Origin: Lachnospiraceae bacterium
Lineage (GTDB): Bacteria; Bacillota; Clostridia; Lachnospirales; Lachnospiraceae
Reading direction: 5' to 3'
Assembly (NCBI GenBank): GCA_900759665.1
Contig: CAAEWE010000007.1
Coordinates: 1 to 64,000, forward strand
Length of the DNA: 64,000 bases
Made by a program: the position numbers and the translations under genes. The notes under the pieces were generated by a model. That model ran no database searches. It saw only the letters and a program-made list of their open reading frames with translations, and had not been told where the DNA came from. Positions within the stretch are counted from its first letter, which is position 1. The number at the start of each line of letters is the position of its first letter. Shown piece by piece: positions 6,952 through 14,132 of the stretch.

Positions 6952-7908
6952 CTATTTATCGTCTTTCCCTGCATCCGAAAAATTAATACGCTCCTCCTCA
7001 ATGACGAGAGGCCGTTTCATCATACGTTTATTGATGCTCAGTACATATTCGCCCAGGAATCCGATAAAGAACAACTGAACCGATCCCAGAATACATACCG
7101 CCAGAAGGATCGGCGTCATACCTGCCACGAAGCGGTCCCAGTAAAGAAGCTTTAAGATCAGGTAAATAAAGGCAACAATAAGGCTGATGGCTGACATGAT
7201 AAATCCAACGATCGTTGCCAGACGAAGTCCGGCTTTTGTGTAGGATGTGAAACTGAGCATTGCCGCATCATAAAGAGTAAACCAGTTATTATGTGTCTTA
7301 CCGGCACGTCTCTTCTGCTGCTCGTACGCAATATCAACACGCTTATATCCAAGCTCTGCCACGATGCCACGCAGAAACGGTGTTGGATCATCCAGATTTC
7401 TTAAAACATCCACAAAGCTTTTGTCATAAAGACCAAATCCTGTAAAATGCTCAATCTGCTCTACATCGGACATCTTCTTGATCATTTTATAGTAGCAGGT
7501 TCGCAGAAAACGCATGATCTTATTTTCTTTGCTGGAGGTTTTGATCGCACATACGATCTTGGCACCCTTTTCCCATTCTTCCACCAGTCGTGGAATCATT
7601 TCCACCGGATCCTGAAAATCACAGCACAGACAGATCGTACAATCCCCGCTGGTCTGACAGATTCCATAATACGGCGAATTGAACTGTCCAAAGTTTTTGG
7701 CATTAAAGATTGCTTTGATCTTTGGATTTGCCGCACAGATCTCCCGGAGATATTCTCTGGTCCGGTCTGCGGAATCATTGTCAATAAAAAGAATCTCATA
7801 ATCATAAGACGGAAGATTTGTTGTGATCTCTTTGATCACTGCTTCACTGATCGCCTTTACATTCTCCTCCTCGTTGTAACAAGGAATCATTACACTAATC
7901 GTTTTCAT
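6952..7908 (-). CDS. GtrB-like family 2 glycosyltransferase (polyprenyl-phosphate glycosyltransferase)
   Basis: The 318-residue protein has an N-terminal GT-A domain with MIPCYNEEENV, FIDNDSADRT (nucleotide site) and DFQDP (metal-binding acidic motif near residue 98). Two C-terminal membrane helices follow (about residues 230-252 and 266-290), with GEYVLSINKR after the second. This is the DPM1/GtrB/CsbB architecture, which moves a sugar from a nucleotide onto undecaprenyl phosphate at the inner face. It overlaps the upstream reductase gene by 14 nt, so the two are translationally coupled. The donor is plausibly the CDP-sugar made by the neighbouring genes; GtrA (4143) would flip the product. 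Confidence 0.88.
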   Translation of the reverse strand: MKTISVMIPCYNEEENVKAISEAVIKEITTNLPSYDYEILFIDNDSADRTREYLREICAANPKIKAIFNAKNFGQFNSPYYGICQTSGDCTICLCCDFQDPVEMIPRLVEEWEKGAKIVCAIKTSSKENKIMRFLRTCYYKMIKKMSDVEQIEHFTGFGLYDKSFVDVLRNLDDPTPFLRGIVAELGYKRVDIAYEQQKRRAGKTHNNWFTLYDAAMLSFTSYTKAGLRLATIVGFIMSAISLIVAFIYLILKLLYWDRFVAGMTPILLAVCILGSVQLFFIGFLGEYVLSINKRMMKRPLVIEEERINFSDAGKDDK

Positions 7909-8830
7909 GCTGCCTCCATTCCGATCTCATCCATCGTATTGTTTCTGCAATTCCTGCCGAAAAGTCAGTCTCCGGCTGAAAGCCCGTGTCCTTCGTTAAT
8001 TCCGAGATATCTGCACACAGATACATCACCTGTTTGGATCCATAAGGAATCTCCCCCAGTCCCAGCTCTGCGGACGGGTCGATCTGATCTCGCATCTCTG
8101 TCATATATTCCTTCAGTGGACGGGCTTTTCCTCCGCCAATGCAGTATACCTTTCCACTTTGTCCCTTCTCACCGATCGCGAGCATGGCTCTGGCCGCATC
8201 TGCACTGTACAGATAATCCCACTGCTGTTCTCCTGCCGTTAATGCCGGACGTTCCCCGGCAAACAGCTTTTTGATCGTGGTGGTGATCATGGTTTTATCG
8301 CTGTCGCAAGGTCCGTAGACGCTCAATATTCTGGTCCAGACATGACGCATTCCAAGCTTTTCACACTCGATCCGGCTCATCTGCCCGGCACAAAGCTTGG
8401 CAATGCCATAGCCGTTTTCCGGAAATGCCGGCGTCTGCGCCGAAAGCTTTCCCTCCACTCTGCCGTACTCTGCCTGGGAGCCGGAACCGATAAATGCCTC
8501 ACAGCCCAGCCTTTTGGCCAGATTCACCGCATCAATCGTATAACGGATATTATTGGTCTGTAGTCTTGTATCATTTCTGGCATCTCCAATGGTTGCCGCC
8601 CATCCAAAATGGTAAAATACGTCACAGGACGGAATCCCTGCGGTATCCATCTGCTCCATATCCTCCAGACTGCATTCCACGATATGCACCAGATCATTCT
8701 CCGGTATTCTTTTTACTCTTGCGGAGCCCGGTCTGCATATGGCATAAACCTCGATCTGTCTTTTGATACATTCCTGTACCAAAGCGATTCCAATGGCTCC
8801 TGTTGGTCCTGTGACCGCTATTCTCTTCAT
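7895..8830 (-). CDS. NAD(P)-dependent epimerase/dehydratase (extended SDR), candidate sugar ketoreductase
   Basis: The 311-residue product starts at the ATG at 8830, with GGAGG 5 nt upstream. It begins IAVTGPTGAIG, an extended-SDR Rossmann motif (usual TGxxGxxG). An active-site Ser-Gly-Ser with YG and a later YGIAK (Tyr and Lys of the SDR triad, near residue 140) are visible, and RILSVYGP is the substrate-side SDR motif. In yersiniose synthesis, YerF is a reductase of this kind acting after the TPP enzyme YerE. Here the gene follows a YerE-like gene directly (27 nt), which supports the same order of steps. C4 epimerase activity remains possible. It overlaps the next gene by 14 nt. Confidence 0.8.
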   Translation of the reverse strand: MKRIAVTGPTGAIGIALVQECIKRQIEVYAICRPGSARVKRIPENDLVHIVECSLEDMEQMDTAGIPSCDVFYHFGWAATIGDARNDTRLQTNNIRYTIDAVNLAKRLGCEAFIGSGSQAEYGRVEGKLSAQTPAFPENGYGIAKLCAGQMSRIECEKLGMRHVWTRILSVYGPCDSDKTMITTTIKKLFAGERPALTAGEQQWDYLYSADAARAMLAIGEKGQSGKVYCIGGGKARPLKEYMTEMRDQIDPSAELGLGEIPYGSKQVMYLCADISELTKDTGFQPETDFSAGIAETIRWMRSEWRQHEND

Positions 8831-8857
8831 TTCAGCCTCCACTTTTCCCGATCCAGT

Positions 8858-10699
8858 TTATTCCTCTACGGGCTTGATCAACAGATTCTTTAACATCTCT
8901 TCTCTTGGCAGGAATGGTGCCAGATCCTCCAGTGGAGGGCTTACCAGACTGCCATCCTCCAAACGCTTGGTGGCACTCTTTGGCTCAAAGTTCTGAGCCG
9001 GAGACACAAAGATCTCGCAAAATACAGGTCCCTCCTGGGCAAGTGCCTGATCCACCGCCTTCTTCATATCCTCATTGCTGTGGGCACTGAAATAAGGATA
9101 TCCAAATGCCTGGGAAAGCTTTTCAAAATCAGGGAAAGAAAGATCTCCACTCTCCGGACCGATTCCCACCTTACAGTGATTCGAAAACAGATTGTTCTGG
9201 GTCTGGCGGATGGAATGATACCCCTCATTGTTGATCAGAAACAGCTTGATCGGCAGCTTGTTGGTCAGAACCGTCTGCAGCTCCTGAAGATTCATCATGA
9301 TACTTCCGTCACCTTCGATGCAGATCGTATTCTTACAGTCATTTGCCACGCATGCTCCAATGGCTGCCGGCAGACCGTATCCCATACTTGCAATGGCACT
9401 GTTAATGATAAATCTTGCATCCTTCTGAATCACATAATTATGGCTGCCTACCACACAGGCACTTCCGTTGGAAACCACAGTAAGATTTTTCTCCGGCAGG
9501 CTGCTGCTGAGATAATTGATGAATGCATATACATTGGCATATTTGCCATCCTCTTCCCAGTGCTTTGGCAGAGTCACCGGATAATCCTTCTTCCAATTCT
9601 GGCAGCGTTCTACCCAGTCCTTTCCGTCAAAGACCGGCTTCTTTTCCCCGGCTAATGCCTGATCCATCTTTTCAAAGAAGTCCTTCGCATCCGCACATAC
9701 CGGCATATCCACATGGATCGTTGTCTTCTTAAGCTCGGCAGGATCCACATCCACATCGATCACATATGCCTCTCTTGCCCATGTCTTCCAGTTGTAGCCC
9801 ACCTGACGGATGGACAGACGGTTTCCTACCGCCAGCACAAGGTCTGCATTTTGTACTGCAAAGTTTCCGGCACGGTCTCCCATAATACCGCCGCGTCCCA
9901 CATAAAGCGGATGCTCTGTTTCAATGGCATCAATGGAATCCCAGCAGGTTGCCACAGGGATACCAAGCTGTTCCACAACCTTGCGGAATGCCTCATAGCC
10001 CTCGGAAAGACGGATTCCGTTTCCGGCATAGAGCACCGGACGCTTTGCCTGGCGAACCTTTTCGATCACCGTTTTCACAACATCCTCTGCAACCGGCACC
10101 GGCATCTTTGCCTCATCCTCTGCCGGATCATAGCCCTTCAGATCATCCGTTTCAATATAACAGCCCTGATAATTCACCGGAATATCAATCCATACCGGGC
10201 CTCTTCTGCCCGTTGTTGCCAGATGATATGCCTTTTCCAGAGCATAACGGATCTGCATCGGATCCTCGATCATGGTGGCATATTTGCACATATTGTCCAC
10301 AGACTTTGTAATATCAAATTCCTGGTCTCCTACCGCACGGAGAGGCAGACCATCGGTATACTGGCTCATATAACGCGCTGTTGTATCGTAACGCACCTGC
10401 CCGGAAATAACAAACATCGGTACGGAATCAAGCCATGCACCAACAACGCCGGTGATTGCATTGGTTCCTCCCGGTCCTGTGGTTACACACAGAGCCGCCA
10501 TTGTATTATGGATTCTCGAATACGCTTCTGCTGCGATCGCACAGCCCTGCTCATGATGATTGTACAGACAGTGCATTCCATCCTTATGCCCCAGTGCATC
10601 ATTCAAATGCATGGCACCGCCGCCTGTTACCATAAAACAGTCCTTAATTCCATGATCTACCAAAAAATCTGCTACGTAATCTGCTAATCGTTGTTTCAT
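8858..10699 (-). CDS. Thiamine-diphosphate enzyme, acetolactate-synthase fold (YerE-like two-carbon transferase candidate)
   Basis: The 613-residue product starts at 10699, with GGAGG 4 nt upstream. It has the three domains of the family: the PYR domain with catalytic Glu50 in NHHEQG; a central domain (about 190-330); and the PP domain with the thiamine-diphosphate motif GDG at 463-465 closing with NN at 490-491. Acetolactate synthases decarboxylate pyruvate and transfer the two-carbon unit. In Yersinia, YerE uses this chemistry to attach the unit to C4 of a CDP-4-keto-3,6-dideoxy sugar. Here it follows rfbF-rfbG-rfbH in the same operon and no ilv genes are nearby, so a sugar-branching role is much more likely than valine synthesis (inference). 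Confidence 0.82.
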   Translation of the reverse strand: MKQRLADYVADFLVDHGIKDCFMVTGGGAMHLNDALGHKDGMHCLYNHHEQGCAIAAEAYSRIHNTMAALCVTTGPGGTNAITGVVGAWLDSVPMFVISGQVRYDTTARYMSQYTDGLPLRAVGDQEFDITKSVDNMCKYATMIEDPMQIRYALEKAYHLATTGRRGPVWIDIPVNYQGCYIETDDLKGYDPAEDEAKMPVPVAEDVVKTVIEKVRQAKRPVLYAGNGIRLSEGYEAFRKVVEQLGIPVATCWDSIDAIETEHPLYVGRGGIMGDRAGNFAVQNADLVLAVGNRLSIRQVGYNWKTWAREAYVIDVDVDPAELKKTTIHVDMPVCADAKDFFEKMDQALAGEKKPVFDGKDWVERCQNWKKDYPVTLPKHWEEDGKYANVYAFINYLSSSLPEKNLTVVSNGSACVVGSHNYVIQKDARFIINSAIASMGYGLPAAIGACVANDCKNTICIEGDGSIMMNLQELQTVLTNKLPIKLFLINNEGYHSIRQTQNNLFSNHCKVGIGPESGDLSFPDFEKLSQAFGYPYFSAHSNEDMKKAVDQALAQEGPVFCEIFVSPAQNFEPKSATKRLEDGSLVSPPLEDLAPFLPREEMLKNLLIKPVEE

Positions 10700-10795
10700 G
10701 CTGCCTCCATCCCGACCGTTTCCCGGGTCGTTTTCATGATTAAACTCAAAATATCCCCCGGGCACAGTTTTCACCCGGGAGACTTCCTTTTGTTT

Positions 10796-12130
10796 CTATT
10801 TTACTGCTTCTTTGATCTTACGAATCATATAGTCGATCATCTCATCCGTCATACCCGGATATACACCGATCCAGAAGGTGTCTGTCATGATCTGGTCTGT
10901 CACCGGCAGATCTCCGATCACACGATATCCCTCTCCGGCTTTCTTAAGCTCACCAAAGCATGGCTGCTTCAGCATATTGCCACCAAAGAGCATACGGGTC
11001 TGAACGCCCTCCTTCTCCAGGTACTGTACAACGTGATTCTTCTCTACGCCCTCACGGCAGGTCAGAAGGAATCCAAACCAGCTTGGGTCTGAGTTCTCGC
11101 AAGGCTCCGGAAGGATCAGCTTGTCCTCCACGTCCTTTAAGCCCGCCTTTAAGCGGTTAAAGTTATGCTTTCTGCGCTCCACAAAGGATGGGAACTTCTC
11201 TAACTGTGCACAGCCGATTGCTGCCTGCATATCCGTTGCTTTGAGATTATATCCGAAATGAGAATATACATACTTATGATCATATCCGAACGGAAGCTCT
11301 CCGTGCTGGCCGTCAAAACGATGTCCGCACATATTATCACGCCCGGAGGAACAGATACAGTCACGTCCCCAGTCACGCATAGAGCGGATGATCTTATTCA
11401 GAAGAGGATCATCCGTATAAACGGCACCGCCCTCGCCCATGGTCATATGATGTGGCGGATAAAAGCTGGAGGTTCCAATGTCACCGATAGTACCGGTCTG
11501 CTTTGTCACACCGTCAATCGTATAAGTAGAGCCAAGGGCATCGCAGTTATCCTCCACCAGCCACAGGTTATGCTTATCGCAGAATGCCTTAACGGCTCCC
11601 AGATCAAACGGATTACCCAGTGTATGAGCGATCATCACTGCCTTTGTCTTGTCAGAAAGTGCATCCTCCAACTGTGTCACGTCGATATTGTACTGTGGGA
11701 TCGTCATATCCACGAAAACCGGAACAGCACCATACTGGATCATAGCCGCGATCGTGGTTGGGAAGCCTGCTGCTACCGTGATCACCTCATCACCACGGTT
11801 GATCTTGCGGTCTCCCAGCAAAGGAGAAGTCAATGTCATAAATGCTACTAAGTTTGCGGAAGATCCGGAGTTTACAAGAGCACAGTAACGTACCCCAAGA
11901 TACTCTGCAAACTTCTTCTCAAACTCATCCGTATAACGTCCGGATGTGAGCCAGAACTCCAGTGCGGAATCTACCAGATTACACATTTCCTCGTGGTCAT
12001 ACACACGGGATGCATAAGGGATCCTGTCTCCCTCGTGATATTCTTTTTTATTGTGATAGGTGTCACAGTACTCTGCCACCATTTTTAAAATCTCGTCTTT
12101 TGCCTGCTGTTCTGTTTTATTTTCGAACAT
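10796..12130 (-). CDS. rfbH: CDP-4-keto-6-deoxyglucose 3-dehydratase (E1, RfbH/DdhC/AscC)
   Basis: The 444-residue protein has the DegT/DnrJ aminotransferase fold but the signatures of E1. The usual PLP-binding Lys is replaced by His-His (227-228) in SFYPPHHMTMGEGG. Four Cys for a [2Fe-2S] cluster are kept (196, 258, 260, 268; spacing C-X61-C-X1-C-X7-C, against X57 in the Yersinia enzyme as I recall it). E1 uses pyridoxamine phosphate to remove the C3 hydroxyl of CDP-4-keto-6-deoxyglucose and normally needs the flavin/Fe-S reductase E3. No E3 gene is present in this window. Start chosen by GGAGG 4 nt upstream of the ATG. Confidence 0.93.
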   Translation of the reverse strand: MFENKTEQQAKDEILKMVAEYCDTYHNKKEYHEGDRIPYASRVYDHEEMCNLVDSALEFWLTSGRYTDEFEKKFAEYLGVRYCALVNSGSSANLVAFMTLTSPLLGDRKINRGDEVITVAAGFPTTIAAMIQYGAVPVFVDMTIPQYNIDVTQLEDALSDKTKAVMIAHTLGNPFDLGAVKAFCDKHNLWLVEDNCDALGSTYTIDGVTKQTGTIGDIGTSSFYPPHHMTMGEGGAVYTDDPLLNKIIRSMRDWGRDCICSSGRDNMCGHRFDGQHGELPFGYDHKYVYSHFGYNLKATDMQAAIGCAQLEKFPSFVERRKHNFNRLKAGLKDVEDKLILPEPCENSDPSWFGFLLTCREGVEKNHVVQYLEKEGVQTRMLFGGNMLKQPCFGELKKAGEGYRVIGDLPVTDQIMTDTFWIGVYPGMTDEMIDYMIRKIKEAVK

Positions 12131-12191
12131 ACTGCCTCCATTCTGTGCTGTCCGGCACATATTTCATATTTGTTTTATGCTTATGAGCCTC

Positions 12192-13253
12192 TTACGACTT
12201 TTTGGGTGCGTAAAATGCATCTATCTCCCGGTCCATCTCTGCCGGGATATCACCTCCTGCCAGCCATACTTTGCTGAATCGGCATGTCATATCCATGCAC
12301 TCCTCAATATGCCAGCGCGGGTTCCATCCAAAGACTCTCTTTACCTTACTGCAATCTAACTTCAGAAAATTGGCCTCATGCGGGGCATTTTCCTCTGCCT
12401 GGTTTATCCATGCTGCACCGTCTCCCCAGTATTTGCAGAACAGATCTACCAACTCACCTGTGGTCACGCAGTCACACTCATCGGGACCGACGTTATAAAA
12501 ACCGGCGTATTTTTTATCTTCATACTGCTTCTGGGCAATGAGCAGATAAACTCCCAGCGGCTCCAGTACATGCTGGAACGGTCTGGTGGAGTAAGGATTT
12601 CTCACGCCAATGGCACTGCCCCTCTGCATGGCTCTGACACAGTCCGGAATAATCCTGTCGTTGGCAAAATCGCCGCCGCCGATCACATTACCGGCTCTCG
12701 CAGTAGACACTGCCAGATCTCTGTCCTGAAAGAAGGAATTGATATAACTGTGGGTTACCAGCTCCGAGCAGGACTTGCTGTTGGAATATGGATCATAGCC
12801 ATCCAGAGGCTCGTTCTCGCGGTATCCCCACTCCCACTCTTTATTTTCATATACCTTATCGGTGGTCACGTTCAGAAAGCTCTTTACACAGGGATTCTGA
12901 CGGACACACTCGCAGATATTGACGGTTCCCATTACATTGGTCTCATAAGTGTATACCGGATCCTTATAGGAATCCCGGACGATCGGCTGTGCTGCCAGAT
13001 GCAGCACGATCTCCGGCTGTGTCTCCTGAAATACCTTCTGCAGATGCTCCAGATCACGAATATCTCCGATCACGGAATTCATATGCGACTCCAGGTCTGC
13101 GATTGAAAACAGATCCGGGTTTGTCGGCGGCTCCAGAGAATAACCTGTCACCTGCGCCCCCGCCTTGATCAGAATCCGGCAGAGCCAGCTTCCCTTAAAA
13201 CCGGTATGACCGGTTACCAGTACACGCTTTCCTTTATAAAAAGATACGTCCAT
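12192..13253 (-). CDS. rfbG: CDP-glucose 4,6-dehydratase
   Basis: The 353-residue extended SDR has NAD-binding GHTGFKGSW at residues 15-23. The catalytic pair lies in YSNSK, a TTDKVYEN motif carries the catalytic Thr-Asp-Lys, and the C-terminal substrate-binding part has RPFQHVLEPLGVYL. It converts CDP-glucose to CDP-4-keto-6-deoxyglucose, the substrate of E1. The start at 13253 (Met-Asp-Val) follows AAAGGA and matches the family N-terminus; upstream in-frame codons overlap rfbF and are not family-like. It lies 19 nt after rfbF and 61 nt before rfbH. Confidence 0.95.
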   Translation of the reverse strand: MDVSFYKGKRVLVTGHTGFKGSWLCRILIKAGAQVTGYSLEPPTNPDLFSIADLESHMNSVIGDIRDLEHLQKVFQETQPEIVLHLAAQPIVRDSYKDPVYTYETNVMGTVNICECVRQNPCVKSFLNVTTDKVYENKEWEWGYRENEPLDGYDPYSNSKSCSELVTHSYINSFFQDRDLAVSTARAGNVIGGGDFANDRIIPDCVRAMQRGSAIGVRNPYSTRPFQHVLEPLGVYLLIAQKQYEDKKYAGFYNVGPDECDCVTTGELVDLFCKYWGDGAAWINQAEENAPHEANFLKLDCSKVKRVFGWNPRWHIEECMDMTCRFSKVWLAGGDIPAEMDREIDAFYAPKKS

Positions 13254-13272
13254 TTTCTCGTTTCCTTTCTGC

Positions 13273-14055
13273 TTAATCTTCCCACTTCTTCCATGGCGCA
13301 TTGCCAGACCGCAGATACTGCTCCAGCATGTCCATCTCCCGCTTATTGTCCATGCACTGCCAGAAGCCACGATGCATATAGGACATTAACTCGCCCTCTG
13401 CAGCCAGACGCTCCAACGGCTCTCTCTCCAGGATCGTGTCATCCCCGTCAATATAATCAAAGATATCCGGCTCCAACACCATATATCCGGCATTGATCGG
13501 CGCCCCATCGGAAATGTTCTTCTCACGGAAGGACTTCACCGCATTATCCCCACCAATGTTTAACACGCCCTTCTGCTGCTCCTGCATTACGGCAGTCAGG
13601 GTTGCCTTTTTGCCGTGCTCCTTATGGAACGCAAGCAGCTTTGCAATATCCACATCACAGACGCCGTCACCATAAGTCAGCATAAAAGTCTCATCCCCCA
13701 CATATGGCTGGATGCGCTTTACTCTGCCGCCGGTCATGGTCTCCAGACCGGTATCCACAACGGTTACCTTCCACGGCTCACAATGATGATCATGTACTTT
13801 CACAACCTTCTCACCATTCGTATAATCAAATGTTACATCACTATGATAGAGAAAATAGTTTGAAAACCATTCCTTGATCATATGCTGCTTGTAACCGGCA
13901 CAAATGATAAACTCATTAAAACCATAATAGGAATATTCCTTCATGATATGCCAGAGGATTGGATATCCCCCAATCTCTACCATCGGCTTTGGTTTGAACT
14001 GGGACTCCTCGGAAATCCGGGTTCCCTTTCCTCCTACTAATAATACTACTTTCAT
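13273..14055 (-). CDS. rfbF: Glucose-1-phosphate cytidylyltransferase
   Basis: The 260-residue nucleotidyltransferase carries the activated-phosphate motif GGKGTR (residues 8-13) and KPKPMVEIGG shortly after. TYGDGVCDVD near residue 125 supplies the metal-binding Asp. It makes CDP-glucose from CTP and glucose-1-phosphate, the first committed step of 3,6-dideoxyhexose synthesis. Length matches RfbF/DdhA/AscA (about 257). It is the first gene of the CDP-sugar set, preceded by a weak promoter and the RBS GGAGG. Confidence 0.95.
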   Translation of the reverse strand: MKVVLLVGGKGTRISEESQFKPKPMVEIGGYPILWHIMKEYSYYGFNEFIICAGYKQHMIKEWFSNYFLYHSDVTFDYTNGEKVVKVHDHHCEPWKVTVVDTGLETMTGGRVKRIQPYVGDETFMLTYGDGVCDVDIAKLLAFHKEHGKKATLTAVMQEQQKGVLNIGGDNAVKSFREKNISDGAPINAGYMVLEPDIFDYIDGDDTILEREPLERLAAEGELMSYMHRGFWQCMDNKREMDMLEQYLRSGNAPWKKWED

Positions 14056-14078
14056 AATCCCTCCATTTTCTGTACTTT

Positions 14079-14107
14079 ATTTAAAAATATCATGACATTG
14101 TGGTCAA
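14079..14107 (-). promoter_or_regulatory. Possible promoter for rfbF
   Basis: TTGACC (14102-14107), 17 nt, then TTAAAT (14079-14084), on the minus strand 23 nt upstream of the rfbF ATG. The -35 is good and the -10 is weak, so it may be conditional, with read-through from the yfhO genes. Confidence 0.4.
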
Positions 14108-14132
14108 AAGGTATTTTGCGTCTTGCATCATG

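Noticed and set aside
8858..10699. Reading the TPP enzyme as a standard acetolactate synthase large subunit (ilvB) for valine synthesis.
   Set aside because: No ilvN, ilvC or ilvD nearby; it is in the middle of a CDP-sugar operon directly after rfbH, where a YerE-type role fits better.
10796..12130. Reading the rfbH product as an ordinary PLP sugar aminotransferase.
   Set aside because: The PLP Lys is replaced by His and the four Fe-S cysteines are present, which are specific to E1 dehydratases.
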